Shown here: positions 44,172-52,338 of the stretch, piece by piece
Position numbering within the stretch: the first letter of the stretch is position 1
Layout: every line of letters starts with the position of its first letter
Assembly (NCBI GenBank): GCA_016793095.1
Contig: JAEUJQ010000012.1
Location: 62,001-126,000 of the forward strand
Source of the DNA: Myxococcaceae bacterium
GTDB lineage: Bacteria; Myxococcota; Myxococcia; Myxococcales; Myxococcaceae
DNA: 64,000 nt
Direction of reading: 5' to 3'
Made by a program: the position numbers and the translations under genes
Notes under the pieces: model-generated
The model's input: the letters and a program-made list of their open reading frames with translations, nothing else
The model's database searches: none
What the model was told of the DNA's origin: nothing

Positions 44172-46478
44172 CTACTCGATGGTGACGAGGACGAACTTGT
44201 TGTTGAGGTCCTTGTCGATGAGCGTGACGTTCTTGTCGGGGCCGATCGCGCCCTTCAAGATGCCCAGGCGGTTGTGCTCGACGAGCGCCCACTCGCGCCC
44301 CGGCTGGGCCGCGTAGTTGAACATGCCGACGTTCGCGTTGTCCTTGATCTGCTTGACGGTGTTCCGCGAGTAGAACGTCTCGCCGCGCCAGTTCATGAGG
44401 AACGCGGCGATCGGCTCGCCCGGCCGGCGGTTCGTGTAGTAGCGCCAGAACTGATCGCGCTGCGTCCAGTGGTGCGAGAGATCGACCCAGTGGCCCCAGT
44501 TGAACCACAGCGCGAACACGAGCGCGGTGGCGAGGCCGGCGGTGAACATCGACACCTTCGAGCGCCAGTAGGCGAAGAGCCCTGCGAACATGCCACCGAC
44601 GATGAAGCCGTAGCCCATCGTCGTCTTCAGCGGTGTGGAGCCGAAGGCCGGCCGGTCCATCAGGAACTGCGGGTACGGGCGGTCGTAGTTGTAGACGAAG
44701 AGATCGGTGAAGTTCTTGGGCGTGGTGACGAGATCCTTCCCGACGAGGATGGCGAAGGGCAGGCCCAGCAGGAGCACCAGGGCGTGCTGCTCGATGCCCT
44801 CCTCCCACACGCGATCGATGAAGATGCCGATGAGGATGGCGATCGGCGGCAGCATGGGCAGCACGTAGTGGTGGAACTTCGTAGCCGAGGCGCCGATGAG
44901 GCCCCAGGCCACCGCGAACCAGAGCACCGCGATGAGGCCCACGAGATCGGTCGCCGTCGCGCCGCGCAGCTTGAGCCGGCCCACGGTCGCGAACGCGCCG
45001 GGGATCAGCAGCACCCACGGGAACGACGCATAGCCACCCTGCAGGATGAAGTACGTGAAGTCACCGCCCGGCGTCGTCGTGTGCACGCCGGAGCCGAGGC
45101 GCGCGAAGTGATCGTGAATGATGAAGCGGAACCAGAACAGCTTCCCTTCGTCGTCCACCGACGCGAAGGTGAACATGCGGTAGTACCAGGGCAGCGCGAC
45201 GGCGAGGAAGAGGAGCAGGCCCGTGCCGAGCCGCATCTCCCACATGAGCGCGAAGAGCGCGGGCGGGCGCTCGGTCACCTTCTTGAGCTCCTGGCCCAGG
45301 AGGAACGTGGCCGCGGCCCAGAACGCGAGCGAGCCCCACATGATGCCGAGCCACTGCGACGCCGACAGCATCGCCTGGTTGTTCTCGCGAATCGGCACCG
45401 CCATGAAGACGGTGCGCTGCGACTCGCCGATGCTCGCGGCGATGGCGCCCACCACCACGCCCACGCCGAGCGCGATGCCCAGCGGCTTCGCGGCGTACTT
45501 CATCGCCCAGTCCACGTGCGCCTTGAGCTTGAAGTGCTGCGGCGTGCCCTCGGGCGCCCAGGCGAGCCAGATGAGCGCGACCAGCGCCATCACCACCATC
45601 GGAATGCCGAAGCCCAGCAACCCCTTGGCGAGCGTCGAGATGCCGAAGAAGGCGTACGAGGCGTACCAGAACTCCGAGCGGTACTTCGACTCGGTGTCCA
45701 GCAGGCCCACCATGCCGCAGGCGATGCCGGCGAGGAGCGCGCTCATGAAGGGCGTGTCGGTGACGGCCTGCCGCGAGATGAGGAAGTAGAGCGGCATCGT
45801 CACCAGCACGAGCGCAGCGGCGAGCGCGGCGCGGCCGTTGACGGTGCGGGTGAGCGCGTACGTCAACAGCGAGAGCGCGACGATGGAGAACACCGCGAAG
45901 GGCATGCGGAAGCCCCACTCGGTGAAGAGCGGCAGCCCGCCGTCGCCAGTCGCGACGTGCGCCAGCTTCCACGGCGTCGAGGCCACCAGCCCCCAGAGCC
46001 CGAGGCCGAGGAAGAGGACGCCCGGCACCGAGAAGGCCGCGCCCCAGAACTCCTTGAGCTGCGACGGCTTGCCCAGCTTCCCGAGGAACAGCGCGACGCC
46101 GACGCCGAGCAGCAGGCCACCCAGCAACACGCCGACGATGGGCCCGCCGTCAGCCGCCTGCAGCCCGACCGCCATCATCCACATGGTGAAGGCAGGCTTC
46201 GAGAAGAACCACGCGTTCTCCCAGTACGGGTGCACGTAGTCGTTGCGCTGCACCATCTCGCGGGCGACCTCGCCGTAGTGCGTCTCCCATGGATCCCACA
46301 GGCCGACGGCGCCGAGGTAGGGGATCAGCACGAGCGCGCCGAGCAGCGCGGCGACGAGCGTGGTTCGGTACTCCACCGGCCAGGCGCGGAACTTCGCGAG
46401 CATCGGCATGTTGACGAGCTCTTTGCCGAGCAGGGCTTCGGTGAGGGTGGCGGGTTCCTTCACGGCGTCGGTCGACAC
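44172..46478 (-). CDS. GT39/ArnT-like membrane glycosyltransferase
   Basis: A polytopic inner-membrane protein. The GTG at 46478 (GGAG site 6 nt upstream) gives 768 residues; longer and shorter starts exist (46616, or an internal ATG near 46409). After the first helix comes the periplasmic catalytic loop DPWETHYGEVAREM, the Asp-x(1-2)-Glu motif of the GT39/GT83 (PMT/ArnT) superfamily, then at least ten more membrane helices and a C-terminal periplasmic domain. Such enzymes move a sugar from a polyprenyl phosphate to protein or lipid A. The acceptor is unknown. Confidence 0.88.
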   Translation of the reverse strand: MSTDAVKEPATLTEALLGKELVNMPMLAKFRAWPVEYRTTLVAALLGALVLIPYLGAVGLWDPWETHYGEVAREMVQRNDYVHPYWENAWFFSKPAFTMWMMAVGLQAADGGPIVGVLLGGLLLGVGVALFLGKLGKPSQLKEFWGAAFSVPGVLFLGLGLWGLVASTPWKLAHVATGDGGLPLFTEWGFRMPFAVFSIVALSLLTYALTRTVNGRAALAAALVLVTMPLYFLISRQAVTDTPFMSALLAGIACGMVGLLDTESKYRSEFWYASYAFFGISTLAKGLLGFGIPMVVMALVALIWLAWAPEGTPQHFKLKAHVDWAMKYAAKPLGIALGVGVVVGAIAASIGESQRTVFMAVPIRENNQAMLSASQWLGIMWGSLAFWAAATFLLGQELKKVTERPPALFALMWEMRLGTGLLLFLAVALPWYYRMFTFASVDDEGKLFWFRFIIHDHFARLGSGVHTTTPGGDFTYFILQGGYASFPWVLLIPGAFATVGRLKLRGATATDLVGLIAVLWFAVAWGLIGASATKFHHYVLPMLPPIAILIGIFIDRVWEEGIEQHALVLLLGLPFAILVGKDLVTTPKNFTDLFVYNYDRPYPQFLMDRPAFGSTPLKTTMGYGFIVGGMFAGLFAYWRSKVSMFTAGLATALVFALWFNWGHWVDLSHHWTQRDQFWRYYTNRRPGEPIAAFLMNWRGETFYSRNTVKQIKDNANVGMFNYAAQPGREWALVEHNRLGILKGAIGPDKNVTLIDKDLNNKFVLVTIE

Positions 46479-46597
46479 GGTCGGCTCCGAGGGAGGTTTG
46501 GCGGCGCCGGGGCTTACACCGGCCCTGTGGGCGACGCACGCGTCACGGAAGAAATGCGCTCCCCTCGGACACGTGAGGGTGTAGACGCCCCGATCGC

Positions 46598-47602
46598 ATG
46601 GCGGCCAGGCGGTCACGCACGAGGCAGCGGTCGAGCAGCGCGCAGCTGGCGTGGGCCCGTACGGTGCTCGAGACCGAGGCGAACGCCATCGCGTCGCTGT
46701 CGGCGCGCCTGGGCGCCCCGTTTCTGGCCGCCCTCGAGCTGCTCGACGCCTGCCGCGGCCGCATCGTCACCACCGGCATCGGCAAGCCGGGCTTCATCGC
46801 GCAGAAGCTGTCGGCGACGCTGGCCTCGACCGGCGTGCCCTCCCTCTACCTCCACCCCGCGGAGGCGGCGCACGGCGACCTCGGGCGGGTCACCCCGGAC
46901 GACGTGGTGGTGGCGCTGTCGAACTCGGGCACCACCGAAGAGCTGCTCAGGCTCCTGGTGCCGCTGAGACGGCTCCGGGTGAAGGTCGTGGCGCTCACCT
47001 CGGACCCGACGTCACCGCTCGCGAAGGGCAGCGACGTGGTGCTGGACATCGGGCTGATCGACGAGGCGTGCCCCATCGGGCTGGTGCCGACGGCGAGCTC
47101 GGCGGCGCTGCACGCCATGAGTGACGCGCTGGCGATGACGCTGGCCTGGCGCCGCGCGCTGACGCCCGAGCGGTACGCCGCCTTCCACCCCGGAGGGAAG
47201 CTGGGCCGCAGCGTGCTCAAGGTGAAGGAAGTGATGCGCGCCGGCGCCGCGAACCCGCTGGTGCGCGACACCGCGAGCCTCTCGCAGGCGCTGGTCGTCA
47301 TGACGAACACGCCAGGTCGCCCGGGCGCGACGAACGTCGTCGATCGCGCCGGCAAGCTGGTCGGCATCTTCACCGACGGCGACTTCCGCCGCCTCGCCGA
47401 GGCAGGCCCCCTCGCGCTGGGCAGAGCGGTCTCGACGGTGATGGCGAAGCGGCCGCGCACGATCGCCCCCGACGAGCTGGTGCTGACGGCCGCCGCGATG
47501 ATGCGGGAGACGAAGGTCGATCAGCTGCCGGTGGTGGACTCCCACGGCCGGCCCGTTGGCCTCATCGACGTGCAGGATCTGCTGGCCGCGCGCGTCGTCT
47601 GA
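46598..47602 (+). CDS. kdsD: Arabinose-5-phosphate isomerase (KpsF/GutQ family)
   Basis: Interconverts ribulose-5-phosphate and arabinose-5-phosphate, the first committed step to Kdo of lipopolysaccharide. The 334-residue length and order fit: an N-terminal SIS domain (TTGIGKPGFIAQKL, SNSGTTEELLRL, the conserved HPAEAAHGDLG) followed by two CBS domains (about 210-334). The other Kdo genes (kdsA, kdsB, kdsC) are not nearby. Divergent from the GT39 gene. It runs to within 3 nt of the convergent kinase gene. Confidence 0.94.
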   Translation: MAARRSRTRQRSSSAQLAWARTVLETEANAIASLSARLGAPFLAALELLDACRGRIVTTGIGKPGFIAQKLSATLASTGVPSLYLHPAEAAHGDLGRVTPDDVVVALSNSGTTEELLRLLVPLRRLRVKVVALTSDPTSPLAKGSDVVLDIGLIDEACPIGLVPTASSAALHAMSDALAMTLAWRRALTPERYAAFHPGGKLGRSVLKVKEVMRAGAANPLVRDTASLSQALVVMTNTPGRPGATNVVDRAGKLVGIFTDGDFRRLAEAGPLALGRAVSTVMAKRPRTIAPDELVLTAAAMMRETKVDQLPVVDSHGRPVGLIDVQDLLAARVV

Positions 47603-47605
47603 GCG

Positions 47606-48709
47606 TCACGTCGAGGGCCCAGCGGGCACCGTGAGCTCGAAGCTCGCGCCGCCGCCTTCGCGATCACGCACGGTCACCTCGCCGCCGTGCGCGCGCGCCA
47701 CCAGCCGCACCAGGTACAGGCCCAGCCCGTGCCCGCGCCGCCCGCCCGCCTTCTTGAGGGCCACCGAGCCGAACATGTCGAAGAGCTCGGCCTTGAGGAA
47801 GTCGGGCACCCCGGGCCCCCGATCGTGCACGACGAAGCTGACGGACCCGCCGTGCTGGGTCACCTCGAGGTCGACCCGGTCCTTCGTGTGGCGGAGCGCG
47901 TTCGCGACGAGGTTCTCGAGCGCCCGGGTCAGCAGCTGCGCGTCGGCGGAGAGCGTAATGCCGGCAGGCACCGCGGAGGCCAGCTCGAGCTTCGAGCTCA
48001 GCGCCGTACCGGCCATGGTGTCAGTCACCTGCTTCACCAGCGACGCGGCGTCCACCGGCGCGCGCTCGAGCGGCAGCTCGCCCCGCTCCAGCATGCGCAC
48101 CTTGAGCAGATCGTTCACGCCGGTGAGCACCCGCTGCACGGCCTTCTGACCGAGCAGGAAGAGCCCGCGCTCGTGCTCGGGGATCTTCGGCTCGAGCATC
48201 TGCAGCACGCTGGTGACGGCGGTGAGCGGGTTGCGCAGGTCGTGGACCAGCATCGCCACCAGGTCGTCCTTCAGCGCCTGGAGCTGGCTGAGCGCCTCGA
48301 GCTGCTCGCGAATGAGCCGCTCCTGCCGGCCGAGGCGGACGAAGTGCTGTACGCGCAGCGCCAGCTCCCGGCGATCGACGGGCTTCGCGAGGTAGTCGTC
48401 GGCGCCCGCCTCGAGCGCCAGGTTCCGATGCTCCTGATCGTTGAGGGCCGTGAGGAACAGCACCGCGAGCCGTCGCTTCGCCTTCTCGCGCATCAACGGC
48501 AGGGCCTCGAAGCCCGTCTTGCCGGGCATCATGACGTCGACGATGGCCACCTCGACGTCGTTGGCCGCCACCAGGGCGATGGCCTCGTTGGCGTCGGCGG
48601 CCTCGAGCACCTGGTAGCTGGGGCCCAGCATCAGCCGCACCAGCCTTCGAATGTCGGGCTCGTCATCGACGACGAGGACGATCGGGGGCGTGTCGGACTC
48701 CGAGGCCAT
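47606..48709 (-). CDS. Receiver-domain/histidine kinase hybrid
   Basis: A 367-residue cytoplasmic signalling protein from the ATG at 48709. An N-terminal receiver (VVDDEP, phospho-Asp in AIVDVMMPG, Lys in LAKPVD) is joined through a coiled helix to a HisKA/HATPase pair: phospho-acceptor His in MLVHDLRNPLTAV, N box LENLVANALRHT, G1 DRGPGVP, G2 GHGLGLYLV. No sensor or membrane domain, so its input should come by phosphotransfer to the receiver. The receiver-first order is common in myxobacteria. Confidence 0.94.
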   Translation of the reverse strand: MASESDTPPIVLVVDDEPDIRRLVRLMLGPSYQVLEAADANEAIALVAANDVEVAIVDVMMPGKTGFEALPLMREKAKRRLAVLFLTALNDQEHRNLALEAGADDYLAKPVDRRELALRVQHFVRLGRQERLIREQLEALSQLQALKDDLVAMLVHDLRNPLTAVTSVLQMLEPKIPEHERGLFLLGQKAVQRVLTGVNDLLKVRMLERGELPLERAPVDAASLVKQVTDTMAGTALSSKLELASAVPAGITLSADAQLLTRALENLVANALRHTKDRVDLEVTQHGGSVSFVVHDRGPGVPDFLKAELFDMFGSVALKKAGGRRGHGLGLYLVRLVARAHGGEVTVRDREGGGASFELTVPAGPST

Positions 48710-48777
48710 GCAAGCTGAACGATGGTGGCGCGGTGCTGAACGCGCAAGCAATTCCACCCGGAAAGAGCGGCCGGCCT

Positions 48778-50013
48778 TCAGGACGGCTGAGGTGCCTGGC
48801 TCTTCCGGCGCTTCTCGACGAGCCAGACGAGCACCACGCCGAGCTCGTAGCAGAGCAGCATGGGGCCAGCCATGAGGGCCAGGTTCACCGCGTCGCCGGT
48901 CGGCGTGAGGATGGCGGCGGCGATGAGGCAAATGACGAGCGCGTGCCGTTGGTACTTGAAGAGGAACGCCGACGAGACGAGGCCGACCATGCCCAGCACC
49001 ATCATCACGAGGGGCAGCTCGAAGATGAGGCCGAAGGCGAGCTCGAGCACCAGCACGAGCGACAGCTGCTCGCTCATCGACAGCATGGGCTTCGTCCAGT
49101 TCATGCTGTCGACGGTGGCGCGGCCGACGCTCAGGGTGCGCTCGAGCCTCCAGAGATCTGCGAAGTCCTGCGCCTGCGCCGCCGCGACCCCAGCCAGCAG
49201 CCCGGCGCCTTCGTCGGAGAGCTGCTGCGCCTTGTCGAGCTCGCCCTGGCCGAACGCCGAGATGGCCTCGAGGCGCTTCGCCATCACCTGGGTGAGCACG
49301 GGCCTGGCCTGCTCGCCGAAGCCCGCGCGGGTCGCGTCGACGAGGCGCCCGAGCCCCTCGATGCGCGCCATCACGTCGACGCTGCGCTTGGGCAGGAGCG
49401 CAGGGCCGAGCCCCTGGTCCGTGGTGCGTCCTTCTCCTGCGGCCTGAAGATCGCCGACCGCCGTCCGGGCCAGGGCGCCGGCGTGCTGGGGGTCGCCGAG
49501 CGCGAGGTAGCGAAGTGCGTCCTGCTCGCGAAGCCGTCCGGTGTCGATGCGCTGCTCGATGACGGCCACGTCCTCGCGCTGCAGGAGGAACTGGAACATC
49601 TGCGGCAGCAGCACGAAGTAGCAGAACGCGGCCCCCGCGACGAAGGCGAGCGTGCCGAACACGATGAACGGCCCCGCCAGCTTCTTCTCGTTGTCGTAGA
49701 GGCCCGGCGAGACGAAGCCCCAGATCTGCCAGAGCAGCACCGGCGTCGCGAGGAACACGCCGGAGTAGAGGCCGATCTTCATCAGCACGTTCAGCTCTTC
49801 GATGGCCGAGGTGTAGATGAGCTGCGCCGACTGGCTGGGCAGCGACATGAGGACCGGGCGCATGAGGAAGCCGTAGATCTCGCGCGCGAAGGTGAGCGAG
49901 AGCACCCCGAGGACGAGGACGACGATCACCACGCGCACGAGCCGGGTCCGGAGCTCCGCGAGGTGCTCGAACAGGCTCATCTTGTACTCTTCGGGGGTCG
50001 GGGCCGCGCCCAT
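48778..50013 (-). CDS. tatC: Twin-arginine translocase subunit TatC with large periplasmic insertion
   Basis: Core of the Tat export channel, which carries folded proteins across the inner membrane. TatC signatures: MSLFEHLAELRTRL at the start, the cytoplasmic/periplasmic helices, IYTSAIEELNVLMKIGL, WQIWGFVSPGLYDNEK, and the later LIFELPLVMMVLG. The protein is 411 residues, against about 250 normally. The excess is one insertion, residues about 148-300, in the periplasmic loop between helices 3 and 4; it is helical, hydrophilic and Ala-rich. Starts 1 nt after the tatA/B stop. An alternative ATG at 49980 (MSLFEHL) is also plausible. Confidence 0.95.
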   Translation of the reverse strand: MGAAPTPEEYKMSLFEHLAELRTRLVRVVIVVLVLGVLSLTFAREIYGFLMRPVLMSLPSQSAQLIYTSAIEELNVLMKIGLYSGVFLATPVLLWQIWGFVSPGLYDNEKKLAGPFIVFGTLAFVAGAAFCYFVLLPQMFQFLLQREDVAVIEQRIDTGRLREQDALRYLALGDPQHAGALARTAVGDLQAAGEGRTTDQGLGPALLPKRSVDVMARIEGLGRLVDATRAGFGEQARPVLTQVMAKRLEAISAFGQGELDKAQQLSDEGAGLLAGVAAAQAQDFADLWRLERTLSVGRATVDSMNWTKPMLSMSEQLSLVLVLELAFGLIFELPLVMMVLGMVGLVSSAFLFKYQRHALVICLIAAAILTPTGDAVNLALMAGPMLLCYELGVVLVWLVEKRRKSQAPQPS

Positions 50014-50014
50014 G

Positions 50015-50470
50015 TCAGCTCGAGGCCTTCTCCGGCTCGGGTCCGGTGGGGGGCGCAGCGGGCACGGACCCGGGGCCGGGGTCAGGCTGCTCGGTCGTCA
50101 GGGCGACGGGCTCTCCGCTGCTGGCGCCCTTGAGGACCTGGGACGAGACGTCGTCGGCCGGCGGGAGGGCCGGGAGCGCAGGCGGGGCGGGCAGCTCTCC
50201 CTCGTGATGATCGTGGCCCTGGGCGATGGCGTCGGGCGCGGCCTGCGGCACCACCGGGGGCAGCTCGGGCTGGGCCGAGGGCTGCGTCAGCTCCTGATCC
50301 ATCTTGTAGAACTCTCGCTCGACGGTGTGTCGCACGTCGTCCGTCTGGCGTCGGAAGTCCCGCACCAGCTTGCCGATGGTGCGGGCGAACTCTGGCAGCT
50401 TCTTCGGGCCGAGGATGAGCAACGCGGCGACCGCGATGAAGATGATCTCGCCCGTGCCGATGTTGAGCAT
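50015..50470 (-). CDS. Twin-arginine translocase subunit TatA/TatB
   Basis: A 151-residue TatA/B protein: one N-terminal membrane helix (GEIIFIAVAALLILGPKKLP) with the GP hinge, an amphipathic helix (EFARTIGKLVRDFRR), and a long hydrophilic Pro/Ala-rich tail. The MLNIGTGE start, the LPEFARTIG form and the length lean towards TatB, but A and B cannot be separated confidently. It is directly upstream of tatC on the same transcript; no second tatA/B copy is in the window. Confidence 0.93.
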   Translation of the reverse strand: MLNIGTGEIIFIAVAALLILGPKKLPEFARTIGKLVRDFRRQTDDVRHTVEREFYKMDQELTQPSAQPELPPVVPQAAPDAIAQGHDHHEGELPAPPALPALPPADDVSSQVLKGASSGEPVALTTEQPDPGPGSVPAAPPTGPEPEKASS

Positions 50471-50506
50471 CGCGACCCCGGTTGTAGTCGCTCGCCCCGC
50501 GCTCCG

Positions 50507-52234
50507 CTACCGACGAACGGGGAAGGCTGTGCCCTTGCCGCAGTACACGAAGGTGCCGTCGGGGGCCTTGCCAGCGCGGCGCAGGCCCGAGAACGCGAGG
50601 CTCGAGCCGGCGCGCGCGGGCCCGAGGGTCGCGTCTTCGATGCGCAGCACCACGGGAATGCCGGCGGGCAGGCCGTCGAAGGGCGAGATGAGCTCGGACA
50701 TGACGAAGCTCTTCCCCGAGCCGCAGCCGTTGGTCGGGATGCCGTAGTACGGGAACTTGTCGGTGAGGGAGATGACCTTCACGCGCGCGTCCTCCACCAG
50801 GCCAGCGGCGGCGAAGCGCGGGTCGGTCTTCGCCTCATCGAGCGAGCGCGCGGGGATCATGGCGCCGACTGAGGCCTTGCCGCCGAGATAGGCGTCGGGG
50901 GCCTGACCCTTCGGCTGGGTGCCGGCCGGCGGCGTGTTCGCGGGCGGCGGGGTCGTGGCGGTGGTCGTGGTCGTGGTGGTGGTGGCGACGTTCTGAGAGG
51001 GCGGCGGGGTCTCGCCGGGGCGCACGACGCGGCGTGAGGGCTCGTTCGACGGAGGCGGCTGCTTCGCGGCCTCGGCAGCGAGCCGCGCGGCTTCCTTCTT
51101 CTGCTCCTCCTCGAGCTTCTTCGCCTCAGCCTCGAGCCGCTTCGCCTCGGCGGCGGCGTTCTTCTCGGCCTCCTTCGCGGCCTTCGCCTCCTCGGCGAGG
51201 CGCTTCTTCTCTTCGGCGGCGGCCTTCTTCTCGTCCTCCTTCTTCTTCTTCTCCTCTTCGGCGAGGCGCTTCTTCTCTTCAGCCTCGGCCTTCTTCTTCG
51301 CCTTCTCCTCCTCGGCCAGGCGCTTCTTCTCCTCGGCTTCGGCCTTCTTCTTCTCGGCCTCGGCCTTCTTCTCCTCTTCCTTCTTCTTCTTCTCTTCCTC
51401 GGCGAGGCGCTTCTTCTCCTCGGCGGAGTTCTTGAACTCCTCTTCCTTCTTCTTCTTCTCCTCCGCCGCGGCCTTCGCCTCCTCTTCGGCCTTCTTCTTC
51501 TTCTCCTCGGCCTCGAGCTTCGCCTGCTCTTCCTTGAGCTTCTTCTCCTCGGCGTCGGCCTTCTTCTTCTCGAGCTCGACGCGCACCTTCTCGATCTCCT
51601 GGCGCTTCTTCTCGAGCTCGTCGTCGCGCTTCTTCTCCTCGGCGAGCTTCTTCTCCTCTTCCTTCTTCGCCTTCTCCTCGGCGGCGAGGCGCTTCTTCTC
51701 TTCGGCCTCGGCCTTCTTCTTCTCCTCGGCGGCCTTCTTCTCGTCCTCCTTGCGCTGCTTCTCCTCGGCGGCGAGGCGCTTCTTCTCTTCCTCGAGCTTC
51801 TTCTTCTCCTCCTCGAGGCGCTGCTTCTCCTGTTCGGCCTTGAGCTTCTTGTCCTCCTCGGCCTTCTTCTTCGCCTCGGCGGCCTCCTGCTCGGCCTTGA
51901 GCCGCTTCGCCTCGGCCTCGGCCTTCGCACGAGCCTCGGCTTCGGCCTTCGCGCGGGCGCTGTTCTCGGCCTCGAGCTTGCGGGCGGCCTCTTCGTCGGC
52001 CTTCTTCTTCTCTTCAGCAGCCTTCTTCGCGGCTTCCTCTTCGGCCTTCTTGCGCTCCGCCTCGGCCTTGATGGCGGCCTCGCGATCGCCGCGGGTGATG
52101 GGCTTGCGGCCGCCCGCGCCGGACTCGGTGGTGGCCGACGACTTCGGCGTGGCGACCTCGACCTCGTCCTGGGCAGAGGCGAGCGTGGCGGCGAGGCAGA
52201 GCGAGAGCAGCGAGAGGCGGCGGAAGGAAGTCAT
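50507..52234 (-). CDS. Secreted TolA-like coiled-coil protein
   Basis: The ATG at 52234 gives a Sec signal peptide (MTSFRRLSLLSLCLAATLASA) and 575 residues. Residues about 50-430 are a very long charged Lys/Glu/Ala helix built of EEKKKAEEE-like units, as in TolA domain II. A Thr/Pro-rich linker (TTTTTATTPPPANTPP) leads to a C-terminal domain of about 110 residues with two Cys (PTNGCGSGKS and VYCGKG). It could span the periplasm. It shares strand and spacing with tatA/B (36 nt) but starts in its own transcript. A longer frame upstream is a different reading of the MFS gene. Confidence 0.85.
   Translation of the reverse strand: MTSFRRLSLLSLCLAATLASAQDEVEVATPKSSATTESGAGGRKPITRGDREAAIKAEAERKKAEEEAAKKAAEEKKKADEEAARKLEAENSARAKAEAEARAKAEAEAKRLKAEQEAAEAKKKAEEDKKLKAEQEKQRLEEEKKKLEEEKKRLAAEEKQRKEDEKKAAEEKKKAEAEEKKRLAAEEKAKKEEEKKLAEEKKRDDELEKKRQEIEKVRVELEKKKADAEEKKLKEEQAKLEAEEKKKKAEEEAKAAAEEKKKKEEEFKNSAEEKKRLAEEEKKKKEEEKKAEAEKKKAEAEEKKRLAEEEKAKKKAEAEEKKRLAEEEKKKKEDEKKAAAEEKKRLAEEAKAAKEAEKNAAAEAKRLEAEAKKLEEEQKKEAARLAAEAAKQPPPSNEPSRRVVRPGETPPPSQNVATTTTTTTTATTPPPANTPPAGTQPKGQAPDAYLGGKASVGAMIPARSLDEAKTDPRFAAAGLVEDARVKVISLTDKFPYYGIPTNGCGSGKSFVMSELISPFDGLPAGIPVVLRIEDATLGPARAGSSLAFSGLRRAGKAPDGTFVYCGKGTAFPVRR
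51070..52080 (-). repeat. Low-complexity coding repeat (Lys/Glu/Ala codons)
   Basis: Purine-rich codon repeat of about 1 kb coding for the coiled-coil rod. On the plus strand it appears as CTTCTTCTTCTCCTCGGCG-like units. It gives long spurious frames on the other strand (Ser/Phe-rich) and is prone to length change by slippage. Confidence 0.85.
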
Positions 52235-52271
52235 GGCCGGCGTGTAGCCGAGGAACCGCCATGGGATCAAT

Positions 52272-52325
52272 GAACTGCACGGCCTGGGTCGAGCCGCACG
52301 GCCGGAACGAACCGCATGGGCCGGG
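52272..52325. repeat. Three ~18-nt direct repeats upstream of the coiled-coil gene
   Basis: Three consecutive copies of a GAxCxGCAyGGCC unit: 52272-52290, 52291-52308 and 52309-52325. The spacing of 18-19 nt and the position 38-91 nt upstream of the coiled-coil gene's ATG would suit an operator for a DNA-binding regulator. There is no direct evidence of function. The rest of the 104-nt gap holds no gene. Confidence 0.5.
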
Positions 52326-52338
52326 CGTCCCGGTCTCT

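Noticed and set aside
44145-46967. 940-residue frame antisense to the GT39 gene
   Set aside because: Same shadow effect; Arg/His/Glu-rich, no domain, and overlaps several real genes.
51432-52247. 271-residue Ser/Phe-rich frame antisense to the coiled-coil gene
   Set aside because: The complement of Lys/Glu codons is Phe/Leu/Ser-coding, so the frame is an artefact of the coiled-coil repeat.
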